Assembly: GCA_024404115.1 (NCBI GenBank)
Contig: JAKSQM010000002.1
Span: 124,001 to 188,000 of the forward strand
Reading direction: 5' to 3'
DNA from: Clostridia bacterium
GTDB taxonomy: Bacteria > Bacillota > Clostridia > Oscillospirales > Acutalibacteraceae
DNA length: 64,000 nt
The notes below the pieces were generated by a model. That model searched no databases. It was given only the letters and a program-made list of their open reading frames with translations, and had not been told where the DNA came from. A program made the translations under genes and the position numbers. This document shows, piece by piece, positions 32,938-42,139 of the stretch; the first letter of the stretch is position 1; the number at the start of each line of letters is the position of its first letter.

Positions 32938-34623
32938 TTATTTCTGCTGTGTGGGGCCCATATTTGCCGCACCAGTGTAAACAACATCTTCGGGAAGCGG
33001 ATAATACTTTGGAATCTCACTATCTCTCTGATAAAGGCGAACATGCTCTCCTCTTGGTGTCATATCAACAACATCACAGCCACGCCAGTAAACTGTAAAC
33101 TCTGTGCCTCTTGCAATTTCTTTTTTTGCAACTGTTTCAATGGGGAATGTGAGAATAAGCACATCGTTTTCTGCAAGTTCAAATAATACAGTGCCGTCAA
33201 CAATCTCGCCCTTAACTTCTTTGCCATTGATTGTGAATGTAAGCTTTTCGCCCATCCAAGCATAAATTCTATAACCAGCCTTGCAATTTTTCTTTGCTGT
33301 GATAGTGATTTTGCCCTCATTTGGAATATCTGACTGAAGCTTAACTGCATCTGTTTCTTTATCGCAGGGAATGTTGACAATTAAAGCACCGTTTTCATCT
33401 GTGATAACATTATCCCACGCAACTTTAAGTGCCACAGGAGCAGTACCAACGCAGCAGCCTGCGATTGAGCGGAAGCGTGTAAGTGAAATTGAGTTAGGTT
33501 CACTGCCGCCTGTAAAACCGCCAATCATACGCTTGTCAATATCTCTGTATGTAATTCCATTGCCGTTTGGCTTTGTGTTATCGCAAACAACATAGCCTGT
33601 GTATTTAACCTGATTTTCAACAAACTGATTTCTGATGAAAAGGTTCATATCGTTCCAGTATTCTTTAAATCCGCACTTAATAAGCTCGTCTGCGCAGATA
33701 ATCATATCTCTGATACAGCAAGTTTCACAATGCTCCTCGTTCATTGGATGCCACTGTGCATATTCGGGAATCCAGCCGAAATCACTTGAAAGTGAGCGAA
33801 CATAATCGTAAATTGCCTTGCCTTTTGTGATGTATTTCTGATTATCAATAAGTCTGCCAAGCTTTACAAGTCCGCAGGCAAACCATACAGCAGAATGAAC
33901 ATGACCGAAGAATTCCATTCTGTAGTTGAAATATCTTGATGGACCAAGCACAAAGTTTGCGATACCGCATGCAAGGTCAAGGGCAACCTCGTCCCCTGTC
34001 AGCTCGTATCTTCTTACAAGAGCCTGAAGCATAACAGCGTTTCTGATGGCCTGCTCGCCTCTGCCAGTGTGCCTTGTAAAGTCAAAACCGCCCTCTTTAA
34101 GGTAAACATCGTTAGGAAATTCATAAATTGGCTCGTCCTCTGTGAAATCGCCAGACCAGAAAGTGCGTACCTTTCTGTGAATTACAAGTGAGCGCATACC
34201 TCTGATAAGCTCACTTGTGCGTTTTTCGTTTTCTTCGTCATCGGGATACTGCTCTGTAATTTTGTTAAGCGCAGGGAGAATATAGCCCATTTCGTGGAAT
34301 GATGAGTGAACAGTGTGAGTCCACGGATATTTTTCGCAGAAGCGAAGTCCGTGCTCGCCCCATGATTTCATAAGATGACGGCGAAGTGATTGTTTAACAT
34401 CATCACCTTTGTCAGTGCCAAGCATTTCCATAGCACTTGCAAGTCCCTCGTACCATGAGCCAACAAGCTCAGCGTCATCAACACGGCAATGTGCAGCCTC
34501 AGCAGGCTTTTTGTTGGGGAGCAAAAGCCAGTAAGGCAGGTTATCGTATTCTTCGTCAACCATATTTCTTATGTAGTGAAGCACAAGCTCTGCGCTCTCT
34601 ACAGGATTAAATTTATCATACAT
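32938..34623 (-). CDS. Glycosidase-like alpha/alpha-barrel protein (distantly GH127/DUF1680-like)
   Basis: A 561-residue protein without a signal peptide. The first ~400 residues look like an (alpha/alpha)6 barrel with HTGRGEQAIRNAVML, FGHVHSAVW and the Cys-rich EEHCETCCIRDMI, which recalls the Glu/Cys zinc cluster of GH127 beta-L-arabinofuranosidases. A C-terminal beta region (ITITAKKNCKAGYRIY) resembles the beta-sandwich of that family. ATG 34623 is chosen because AAGGTGG lies 7 nt upstream; a GTG start at 34635 overlaps that site. Second gene of the operon. Family placement is tentative. Confidence 0.6.
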   Translation of the reverse strand: MYDKFNPVESAELVLHYIRNMVDEEYDNLPYWLLLPNKKPAEAAHCRVDDAELVGSWYEGLASAMEMLGTDKGDDVKQSLRRHLMKSWGEHGLRFCEKYPWTHTVHSSFHEMGYILPALNKITEQYPDDEENEKRTSELIRGMRSLVIHRKVRTFWSGDFTEDEPIYEFPNDVYLKEGGFDFTRHTGRGEQAIRNAVMLQALVRRYELTGDEVALDLACGIANFVLGPSRYFNYRMEFFGHVHSAVWFACGLVKLGRLIDNQKYITKGKAIYDYVRSLSSDFGWIPEYAQWHPMNEEHCETCCIRDMIICADELIKCGFKEYWNDMNLFIRNQFVENQVKYTGYVVCDNTKPNGNGITYRDIDKRMIGGFTGGSEPNSISLTRFRSIAGCCVGTAPVALKVAWDNVITDENGALIVNIPCDKETDAVKLQSDIPNEGKITITAKKNCKAGYRIYAWMGEKLTFTINGKEVKGEIVDGTVLFELAENDVLILTFPIETVAKKEIARGTEFTVYWRGCDVVDMTPRGEHVRLYQRDSEIPKYYPLPEDVVYTGAANMGPTQQK

Positions 34624-34641
34624 TTCGGGTTCCACCTTTTA

Positions 34642-35937
34642 TTATAATTTAGCGTAGTCAGCTGCCCAGCTTTCGACAACTTCTTTGCTATAATTTTTCG
34701 GAATATTTCTTTTAAGCTTTTTGGCAAGCCATGTTTTTCTGAGAATTGATATAAGCGGCAAATAAAGCCTTGGTCTGAAAATAACAGCAAGCTTCTGAAT
34801 AAGCTGAACGATTGAATATCTTCCGCCAGTGCCTGCAATTTCTTTTTCTGTCATAATTCCTCTTTCCATAAGGAAATCAATATCTGACGCATCAAGACTT
34901 GACATAAGGCTTTTTATAATTGCAGAGTTATATCTCTTTTCAGATTGAGTTTTTATGTAAAGGAAGTTATACATCCACAGGTTTTCAACGCAGCAATCGC
35001 CATTGCAGGTGCTGACAGTTTCTGAAAGGAGCTTGCCTGCAAATATGCTCAAATCAATGCCCGACCCGCTCAAAGGCTCTGTCATATACGCACTGTTGCC
35101 AACTGCGGCATATCCGTTGCATACAAAAACAGGCAGAGATTTGCCAAGCGGAATTCTGTCGCTTTTACCGCCTCTGATGATCTCATCACCCATAAACGGA
35201 TAATCGGTTTTGAAATCCTTAACAGCTTTCTTAATATCTTCGCTTGTTAAAGAACCAAATCCGCCAACAAGAATATCCATATATCCGTCTTTGGTGATTG
35301 CCCAGTCCATACCAGCCTTACCGCAATGGAAGAAATATATATTTGATTCGGGGTCAGTGATTGTGTTGTCTGTTTTGTTATAATATGCACGCCACGCATA
35401 GAAAACATCTTTGTTATCAACCTTGTTTGAAACGCCGAAAACATCGGGAAGAGAAAGCCTTACAGGCGAATACAATCCGCAAGCGTCAATAACAAGGTCG
35501 CCACGGAGCTCGACGATACCGCCGTTATTTTCGTATCTGATGCCCACAACGCTGTCTTCTGTGCAGATAGCAGAAAGAACCTTGCTTTCAAAAATGATGT
35601 TTACACCACATTCCAGTGCAAAATCAATCAGATGGTTTATAAGGAACTTTCTGTCCATATAAGCATAGCTCTGACTTGCCTCTCTGTCGGGTACAATTTT
35701 AACATTTTTTTTAGGGTTATAGTAACACATCCTGTCGGCAGGAAGATAATTTGATTCATCGGGGATTGGCAGACCTGCATCAACAAAATCTCTTTTGCGA
35801 ACGCTATCGTGCCAGTCATATCCTAAATCTTCTCTTTTAGCTGCTTCAACAACGGTAACATCAAAGCCTTTCTGTGCCAGATTTGCGGCAGCGGTCAGAC
35901 CTCCGTGTCCACAGCCAGCTACAACAATTTTTTTCAT
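34642..35937 (-). CDS. FAD-dependent oxidoreductase leading a catabolic-looking operon
   Basis: A 431-residue flavoprotein of the geranylgeranyl-reductase-like fold. It has VAGCGHGGLTAAANL (FAD site with GHGG), VVEAAKREDLGYDW, the mid-region DLVIDACG motif, and a C-terminal FAD motif VGNSAYMTEPLSGSGIDLS. It is a paralog of the protein at 2013-3323. GGGAGGTG precedes the ATG. As first gene it diverges from an AraC regulator 130 nt away, which probably controls it. Oxidation of a glycoside or reduction of an unsaturated substrate are both possible. Confidence 0.82.
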   Translation of the reverse strand: MKKIVVAGCGHGGLTAAANLAQKGFDVTVVEAAKREDLGYDWHDSVRKRDFVDAGLPIPDESNYLPADRMCYYNPKKNVKIVPDREASQSYAYMDRKFLINHLIDFALECGVNIIFESKVLSAICTEDSVVGIRYENNGGIVELRGDLVIDACGLYSPVRLSLPDVFGVSNKVDNKDVFYAWRAYYNKTDNTITDPESNIYFFHCGKAGMDWAITKDGYMDILVGGFGSLTSEDIKKAVKDFKTDYPFMGDEIIRGGKSDRIPLGKSLPVFVCNGYAAVGNSAYMTEPLSGSGIDLSIFAGKLLSETVSTCNGDCCVENLWMYNFLYIKTQSEKRYNSAIIKSLMSSLDASDIDFLMERGIMTEKEIAGTGGRYSIVQLIQKLAVIFRPRLYLPLISILRKTWLAKKLKRNIPKNYSKEVVESWAADYAKL

Positions 35938-36067
35938 AAACCGACACCTCCCAAATTTATCACTTTTTTCTTGATTTTATTATACATTTGTAATATAATG
36001 ACTTATAGCACAATTACGCAAAACAACAGGATTTTTATGCAAAATTCGTCAAATTGAGGTGATGTAA

Positions 36068-36886
36068 TTGAAAAATACTGCAAGATACGAGGTTCAGCCA
36101 AAATCACCGCTTAAAATTATTACATATCATTTTGAAAATCATGTAAAAATCTGGCGGCACTGGCACGAATACCTTGAGGTAATTTATCTTGTTCACGGTC
36201 AGTTCACGCTCAAGGCAGATAACAAAACTTTCAGCGTTTCAGACGGCGATATTATTGTGTTTAACCCATTTGAAGTTCACGAAAGTATAGTTCTTTCTGA
36301 AAATAATGAGTATTATGTTTTTGTTATTCCGCCCGATTTTATTCAGAGTTGGCAGGACGACAAGCAATATAAATTTTCAAATGTGATTAACGGCAGTGTC
36401 GAATGTAAAAAGGCTATCAAAAAAGCGGCAGAGGCAACGGAGAATCCAAGCAGAGATCAACAGCTTTTGTTAAACGCTGAAATTTTCAGATTTTTATACT
36501 ATGCGGCGTCAAATTATGCTGCCGAAGCAGACAGTGAAATTGAAATACCTTTGAAGAATAAACACATCGTTGAAGATGTGAAAACGAGGATAGAATATTG
36601 CTACGCTGAGCCCATAAATATTGAGCTGTTAGCCAACGCATTTTTTATAAGCGTTTCTCACCTGCAACATCTGTTTAAGGCGCAGACAGGTATGACAATC
36701 ATTGATTTTATTAACAAAACGAGGATAGAAAACTCTTGCACCCTTTTAAAAAACACTGATTTGCATATTTCAACAATCAGCGAAAAGGTCGGGATTTTTG
36801 ATTACAATTATTTCTCAAGAATGTTTAAAAAATACATTGGAATTACACCGACACAGTACCGAAAAAATTCACACGAAAGCCAATAA
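36068..36886 (+). CDS. AraC family transcriptional regulator
   Basis: A 272-residue regulator: N-terminal cupin-like ligand domain (HWHEYLEVIYLVHGQFTL, GDIIVFNPFEVHES) and a C-terminal pair of helix-turn-helix motifs (NAFFISVSHLQHLFKAQTG and ISEKVGIFDYNYFSRMFKK). The start is TTG with GAGGTG 6 nt upstream. It diverges from the 30384-35937 operon and is 15 nt ahead of the secreted phosphoesterase, so both are candidate targets. The cupin suggests a small sugar-like effector. Confidence 0.92.
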   Translation: MKNTARYEVQPKSPLKIITYHFENHVKIWRHWHEYLEVIYLVHGQFTLKADNKTFSVSDGDIIVFNPFEVHESIVLSENNEYYVFVIPPDFIQSWQDDKQYKFSNVINGSVECKKAIKKAAEATENPSRDQQLLLNAEIFRFLYYAASNYAAEADSEIEIPLKNKHIVEDVKTRIEYCYAEPINIELLANAFFISVSHLQHLFKAQTGMTIIDFINKTRIENSCTLLKNTDLHISTISEKVGIFDYNYFSRMFKKYIGITPTQYRKNSHESQ

Positions 36887-36901
36887 TCAGGAGGTTATTT
36901 T

Positions 36902-38626
36902 ATGAATAAAAAATCTATAAAAATTCTTTCAGTTTTTCTTTGCATTATTTTGGTAATTTCAAGCATTCCAATTGCTACATTTGCAAAAGAAAAAGAGCTT
37001 AAATTTACTATTGCATCAGACACACATTTTCAGTGCCGTTCTGATGTTGGCGCCCTTACAAGTGCAGATGACTTTGGCGAGTTTGCTGAGGGGATGTTAA
37101 ACAGTGAAACATACTATCACGCAACTTTTCAGGGGCAAATGAACCATGAATCTGAGGCGATCAACAGAAAAATGTTAGAAGAGTTTGCAAAATCTGACAG
37201 CGATTTTCTTCTGATTCCTGGCGATTTAACCTGCGGAAAAAGAGAATCTCACAAGCAGTTTGCTCAGCTTCTGAAAGACACTGAAAAGAAGAGCGGAAAG
37301 AAAATTTTTGTTATCTGCGGCAACCACGATTGCGACACAGATAACCTTGATAAATACATAGATATTAACGAATTTAAGAAGCTTTATGCCGACTTTGGAT
37401 ATAACGAAGCGGTGGCAAAAGACCCGAATTCTGCCTCATATGCGGTTGATCTTTCAAAGGAATATCGCCTTATTGCAATTGATTCCTGTATCTACGGTGA
37501 GGACAACGGACAGGTAACAGACAGCACCCTCAACTGGGTTATTGCACAGGCAGAGAAAGCAAAAGCAGATGGCAAAAATGTTATGGCAATGATGCACCAC
37601 AGCCTGCTCCCCCACTTCAGTGTTCAGCCAATGATTAAAAATTATGCTAAAATCGCAGAAAAAATGGCAAATGCTGGCATAAAAGTTGTATTTTCAGGTC
37701 ATCTTCACGCAAATGACGCTTCTGTTGCAAACACAAAAGAGGGCAACACAATCTATGATATTCAGACAGGCTCGCTGATTACCTCACCTAACGCATATAG
37801 AATTGTGAATGTTACAAGCGAAAAAATCAACATTGAAAGCCGTTATATTACCGAAATTGACACTAAATATCTGCCAGAGGGATTTTCTGAAACACAGCTC
37901 AATGCTATCAAAAATGACTTTGCGTCATACTCCAGTGGATACTTTGAGGCTGGCATCTGCCGTTGGCTTAACAGGTACATCGGTTCTGCTGGAAAGCTTG
38001 GAAAAATGATAAAGCTTTCACCCGATTCTGCTGGCTATAAAATCGTTGATTCTCTTATGAAAAATGTTGGTGAAGCGTTGCTTCTTCCTATCTATGATGA
38101 CGGCAAAACTCCAGAGAAAATTGATTCTATAGAAGAGATAGCAAAGCTTGCCAATGTTGAGCTTCCAAAAAGCAATTATGAAAAGGTTTATCAGCTTGCG
38201 GCAAAGATTATGGGTGGTTTTTATCACGGTGATGAAGCAGAGTCGCTGAAAACTGTTGAATTTCCGCTGTTTTATGCCTGCTTCAAGGCGGTGCTTGTAA
38301 GAACAATTTCCAACCTCGCTTTCAGCACAAAAACATCAAAGGTTTTTAACTCCCTTTCACAGCAGATTTTTGGTGTAGCACCCTATGAAAAGATGCTCTC
38401 AGATTCTGAAAAAATCCTCTATTCAAGCAAGGCTGCCGATAACATTCTTGAATCGCTTCTTTTCAATCTTTGTGATGGACTTGTAACCGATTTAAGTGAG
38501 CCGTCTGACATCAATCTTTCAATCGACGGATACGGAAAAAATGACAGCTTTAATAAAGAGTTCCAGTTAAGTGTTCTGAAAAGAATAATATACTTTCTCA
38601 AAGGCTTTATTGCCTATATATTATAA
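36902..38626 (+). CDS. Secreted metallophosphoesterase (calcineurin-like)
   Basis: A 574-residue exported protein: signal peptide of about 28 residues (IPIATFAKE cleavage region). The calcineurin-like dinuclear metal site is complete: SDTHF, PGDLTCGK, CGNHDCD, MMHHSLLPH and FSGHLHAND. About 270 residues of helical C-terminal domain follow, of unknown role, and the chain ends in an amphipathic tail (LKRIIYFLKGFIAYIL) like that of the secreted lipase at 28648. TCAGGAGG precedes the ATG. Probable substrate is an extracellular phosphodiester or phosphomonoester. Confidence 0.9.
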   Translation: MNKKSIKILSVFLCIILVISSIPIATFAKEKELKFTIASDTHFQCRSDVGALTSADDFGEFAEGMLNSETYYHATFQGQMNHESEAINRKMLEEFAKSDSDFLLIPGDLTCGKRESHKQFAQLLKDTEKKSGKKIFVICGNHDCDTDNLDKYIDINEFKKLYADFGYNEAVAKDPNSASYAVDLSKEYRLIAIDSCIYGEDNGQVTDSTLNWVIAQAEKAKADGKNVMAMMHHSLLPHFSVQPMIKNYAKIAEKMANAGIKVVFSGHLHANDASVANTKEGNTIYDIQTGSLITSPNAYRIVNVTSEKINIESRYITEIDTKYLPEGFSETQLNAIKNDFASYSSGYFEAGICRWLNRYIGSAGKLGKMIKLSPDSAGYKIVDSLMKNVGEALLLPIYDDGKTPEKIDSIEEIAKLANVELPKSNYEKVYQLAAKIMGGFYHGDEAESLKTVEFPLFYACFKAVLVRTISNLAFSTKTSKVFNSLSQQIFGVAPYEKMLSDSEKILYSSKAADNILESLLFNLCDGLVTDLSEPSDINLSIDGYGKNDSFNKEFQLSVLKRIIYFLKGFIAYIL

Positions 38627-38640
38627 AGGTATAGAAAAAT

Positions 38641-38671
38641 GACCTCTTGCTTTTGCAGGAGGTCAAATTTT
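38641..38671. terminator. Terminator between convergent genes
   Basis: A 10-bp stem with one G-T pair, GACCTCTTGC with GCAGGAGGTC (38641-38650 and 38655-38664), followed by AAATTTTTT on + and by TTTTT on minus. Confidence 0.85.
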
Positions 38672-39682
38672 TTATATAAGTTTTTCAAAATTTTTCCAGC
38701 CTTCGGCGGCATAAAATCTATGCCCCTCAGAGCCGATTGCGTGAACAATATTTTGCGGATTTTCTGATGCAGAATAAATCAATTTTGCACGCTCAAATTC
38801 TGCTTTTGCGCCGTCAATGGGGAAGATGCCGTCTGTAACGCCTGAAACGATAACAAGCGGCTTCGGTGCGCTCATTCCCGCAAGCTCTGCCATATCAAAA
38901 TATTCTGCCATATGAGGAATGTAGTTGCAGGCACAGTGATGCTTCTCGCCGATTGAATTATAAAATGTGCAGAATGCGCAGGATGGAATTGCCGCTTTGA
39001 TTCTGTCCTCAAGTGCGCTGACATAAAATGTGGCAGTCCCGCCGCCAGAATTTCCCATACAATAAATTTTGTCTGTATCGAAATACTCTGAAAACTCCTT
39101 TTCAACAACATCAATGGCACGCATTATATCAAAAACTCTGCTGCCGATAAGCGTTCTGCCTGTAAGCAATGCTGCCAAAGCCGCACCGTGGCAATCTGGC
39201 TTCGGGTTGCCTCCCCTTTCGCCCATACAACGCTGGTCCATAACAAGGGCGCAGATGCCTTTTTTGATGCACTGAACGGAAAAATCTCGGTCGCCGTTCT
39301 TTATTTTAGGCTCGTCAATTTCATATTTGGCAATTCCCAGCGAAATGTGCATACCTGTTCCATGACCCTGCAAACAAATCATCAGCGGTGGTTTTTCGCA
39401 AGTTTTATTTTTTGGAATAATAAAATAGCACGGAACAGTTGAATTCTCTTCGCTTGTGAACGTGAATCTGATTTTGCGGTGGTCAGAAAGCTCTTCATCA
39501 CTTTCAATAACAAAATTGTCGTCGCATTTTATAAATTTATCCATACCCAGTAATTCACGAAGCTTGGCACGGCTTTTGACTTTCCACTGGTCAAAACTCT
39601 CTTTCTGCGGGTCAAAAGCATATGCAGGCTTGACTTTTTTTAAATAACTTAACTCTGTTGAGTGTGAATGTTCAATGTTCAT
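38672..39682 (-). CDS. Alpha/beta hydrolase, acetyl-xylan-esterase/dienelactone-hydrolase-like
   Basis: A 336-residue cytoplasmic hydrolase. Motifs: MICLQGHGTGMH (oxyanion region), VMDQRCMGERGG, nucleophile MGNSGGGTATF (about residue 215), VSGVTDGIFP with an Asp, and GSEGHRFY with the catalytic His. Comparable to the abhydrolase group that includes bacterial acetyl esterases. Last gene of the epimerase-ribokinase-esterase operon, 9 nt after the kinase. Deacetylation or deacylation of a sugar before phosphorylation would fit the neighbours. Confidence 0.8.
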   Translation of the reverse strand: MNIEHSHSTELSYLKKVKPAYAFDPQKESFDQWKVKSRAKLRELLGMDKFIKCDDNFVIESDEELSDHRKIRFTFTSEENSTVPCYFIIPKNKTCEKPPLMICLQGHGTGMHISLGIAKYEIDEPKIKNGDRDFSVQCIKKGICALVMDQRCMGERGGNPKPDCHGAALAALLTGRTLIGSRVFDIMRAIDVVEKEFSEYFDTDKIYCMGNSGGGTATFYVSALEDRIKAAIPSCAFCTFYNSIGEKHHCACNYIPHMAEYFDMAELAGMSAPKPLVIVSGVTDGIFPIDGAKAEFERAKLIYSASENPQNIVHAIGSEGHRFYAAEGWKNFEKLI

Positions 39683-39691
39683 AGTATCACC

Positions 39692-40585
39692 TTATTTGTT
39701 TTCACTCAAAAATTTTTCAACTTCTGCATTTTCGGGGATTGTTTCGGCTGCTCCGTATTTGCCGACAACTATTGCAGACGCCGCACTTGCCTTAATAAGT
39801 GCCTGCTTCGGGTCAGCGTTTGTGAGAAAATCATTGAGAAAATAGCCTGTGAATGTGTCCCCTGCGCCAGTTGTGTCAACTGCATTCACTTTAAATGCAG
39901 GCACTTTAACATAAATTTTATTGTCTGCATAAATGGCACCGTCTGCACCAAGGGTCATTATAATTGAACTGTCGGGGCAGATTCTTTTAAGCTCGTTGAC
40001 AGCCTCATCAACAGTGTTTTTCTTTGAAATGCTCATACCCTCAGATTCGTTGAGAATAAGAAAATCAACCTTGTTAAGAGGAAGATTTATTATTTCCTCA
40101 ACATACGGTGATGGATTGAGGGCAATTTTGATGCCCTTTTCGTGAGCTTTATTTATCATATATTCAACATTTGATGTTTCGTATTGCAAAACCATAAGGT
40201 CGCCTTTCTTGAAATTTTCAAGAACTGCATCGCAATCTTCTTTGGTAATTTCGTGGTTTGCACCTTTAAAAAGAATCATCTGATTCTGTCCGTCTTTATC
40301 AACCTCAATGACCGCATGACCTGTGAATCCGTCAGAAACTTTCACAAATTCAGTGTCAACGCCGCTTGCAGAGAGAAAATCGGTGAGCATTTTGCCGTCT
40401 TTGCCAACACAGCCTGCCATATAGACCTGAACTCCCGATTTTGAAAGGGAAATTGCCTGATTCAGACCCTTTCCGCCAACATGAAGCTCATATTTTTCGC
40501 AAGAGAGCGTTTCGCCTTTTTCGGGCAGATTTTTAAGAGAATATACTTTATCTATGTTAAGCGAGCCGAAAACAAGATATTTCAT
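39692..40585 (-). CDS. PfkB-family carbohydrate kinase (ribokinase-like)
   Basis: A 297-residue kinase. N-terminal PfkB signature region GGKGLNQAISLSKSG, and C-terminal signature DTTGAGDTFTGYF with the catalytic Asp; length equals ribokinase. It sits 1 nt after the epimerase. In such a context it may phosphorylate ribose or a rarer ketose; calling it rbsK would overstate the evidence. Confidence 0.88.
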   Translation of the reverse strand: MKYLVFGSLNIDKVYSLKNLPEKGETLSCEKYELHVGGKGLNQAISLSKSGVQVYMAGCVGKDGKMLTDFLSASGVDTEFVKVSDGFTGHAVIEVDKDGQNQMILFKGANHEITKEDCDAVLENFKKGDLMVLQYETSNVEYMINKAHEKGIKIALNPSPYVEEIINLPLNKVDFLILNESEGMSISKKNTVDEAVNELKRICPDSSIIMTLGADGAIYADNKIYVKVPAFKVNAVDTTGAGDTFTGYFLNDFLTNADPKQALIKASAASAIVVGKYGAAETIPENAEVEKFLSENK

Positions 40586-40586
40586 A

Positions 40587-41258
40587 TTATGCCTCCCCTA
40601 TTTTCTGGCGGAACAGTGCAATGCCATCTTCAAGTGAAAAGTCTTTGTTAAATACGCTTGATGTGCCAGCAACAAAAATGTTTGCGCCTGCTTTTTTCAT
40701 CTTAACGGCATTTTCAAAGCTTACATTGCCGTCAACCTCAATTTCAACATTGGAATATCCTTTGCCGTCAAGGTATGAACGGAGATATGATATTTTTTCA
40801 AGGCAGGACGGCACCATCTTCTGACCTGCAAAGCCTGGGTTAACCGCCATAATCATAACGCCGTCAATATCGTCAAGAATATAATCAAGCACACAAATTG
40901 GTGTTGACGGATTAAGAGCCACAAATGCCTTTGCTCCGCATTTTTTAATCTGTGCAAGTGCTTTTTGCAAATGCGCAGTGCTTTCTGCATGAACGCTGAC
41001 TATATCGCCCTCACCAAACTGAAACCACGAAAGCTTCTCCTCTGGCTTTTCTATCATAAGGTGAATATCAAGCGGAATGTTGCAAATCTTTTTAATAGCT
41101 TTGCAATAATCGGTGCCAAGGGTGAAATTCGGCACAAAATGACCGTCCATAATATCTATATGAAGATATTCTATTCCGCATTTTTCAAAAGTATCAAGTG
41201 TTTTAGTCAGTGATGTTATGTCTGCACACATCATTGACGGTGAAATTTTATCTGTCAA
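40587..41258 (-). CDS. Ribulose-phosphate 3-epimerase family protein (Rpe/AlsE-like)
   Basis: A 223-residue TIM barrel. Metal ligands and family motifs: ISPSMMCAD, HIDIMDGHFVPN, HLMIEKPEE, MAVNPGFAGQK, and EVDGNVS. The substitution of MDGHFVPN and the sequence PSMMCAD fit either D-ribulose-5-phosphate or D-allulose-6-phosphate epimerases. The start TTG at 41258 has GGAGTG 6 nt upstream; a GTG nine bases earlier overlaps that site. First gene of the three-gene operon with a good promoter. Confidence 0.87.
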   Translation of the reverse strand: MTDKISPSMMCADITSLTKTLDTFEKCGIEYLHIDIMDGHFVPNFTLGTDYCKAIKKICNIPLDIHLMIEKPEEKLSWFQFGEGDIVSVHAESTAHLQKALAQIKKCGAKAFVALNPSTPICVLDYILDDIDGVMIMAVNPGFAGQKMVPSCLEKISYLRSYLDGKGYSNVEIEVDGNVSFENAVKMKKAGANIFVAGTSSVFNKDFSLEDGIALFRQKIGEA

Positions 41259-41287
41259 GTGTATCACTCCGTAATTTAATTTAAAAG

Positions 41288-41316
41288 ATTATACCATTAA
41301 AGGGCAATATTTTCAA
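41288..41316 (-). promoter_or_regulatory. Promoter of the epimerase-kinase-esterase operon
   Basis: On the minus strand TTGAAA (41316-41311), 17-nt spacer, TATAAT (41293-41288). Confidence 0.78.
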
Positions 41317-41389
41317 CATTACATATTGCATTATTTGCCGTTTGGCATTAAAATAGTAGGAAAATAAATCAGCTACAGGAGGTATCATT

Positions 41390-42130
41390 ATGTTTGATGT
41401 TAAAGCTGTTACAAATGAATGTATTGAATGGATCAGAAATTTCTTTGAAGAGAATGGCAAAGGCTGTAATGCTGTTGTTGGCATTTCTGGCGGTAAGGAT
41501 AGCTCAATTGTTGCCAATCTTTGCGTAGAGGCTCTTGGTAAAGACAGAGTTATCGGCGTGCTTATGCCCTGCGGAGTTCAGAGCGATATTGACATGGCAA
41601 AGCTTCTTGTTGAGCATCTTGGAATTAAGCATTATATTGTTAATATTGAAGAAGCTGTTAACGGTGTTAAAAATGCGCTTCCTTTTGAGCTTACCGCTCA
41701 GAGCAAAACAAATCTTCCCCCAAGAATCAGAATGTCAGTTCTTTACGCTGTTTCACAGAGCCACAACGGCAGAGTTGCCAACACCTGCAACCTTTCTGAG
41801 GATTGGGTTGGCTATTCAACAAGATATGGCGATGCAGCAGGCGACTTCAGCCCCTGTGCAGGCATTACTGTTACAGAAATGCGTCAGATTGGCAAATATC
41901 TGGGACTCCCCTCTGTTCTTGTTGAGAAAGTGCCTACAGACGGACTTTGCGGAAAAACTGACGAGGAAAACCTTGGCTTCACATACGAATCACTTGATAA
42001 GTATATCAGAACTGGTGAAATTGATAACGATGAAACAAAGGCAAAAATTGACAGACTTCACAAGATGAATCTTTTCAAGCTTCAGGTTATGCCCTCATTT
42101 AACCCCGAAATTGAAAAAGCAATTGACTGA
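41390..42130 (+). CDS. nadE: NAD(+) synthase (ammonia-dependent type)
   Basis: A 246-residue N-type ATP pyrophosphatase that amidates deamido-NAD+. P-loop VVGISGGKDSSIVA (about residues 28-41), NTCNLSEDWVGYSTRYGD and the late GFTYESLDKYI are the NadE motifs. No glutaminase domain, so it uses ammonia. CAGGAGG is the ribosome site. An SGNH hydrolase follows by 9 nt. Confidence 0.93.
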   Translation: MFDVKAVTNECIEWIRNFFEENGKGCNAVVGISGGKDSSIVANLCVEALGKDRVIGVLMPCGVQSDIDMAKLLVEHLGIKHYIVNIEEAVNGVKNALPFELTAQSKTNLPPRIRMSVLYAVSQSHNGRVANTCNLSEDWVGYSTRYGDAAGDFSPCAGITVTEMRQIGKYLGLPSVLVEKVPTDGLCGKTDEENLGFTYESLDKYIRTGEIDNDETKAKIDRLHKMNLFKLQVMPSFNPEIEKAID

Positions 42131-42139
42131 GGTGAACTT

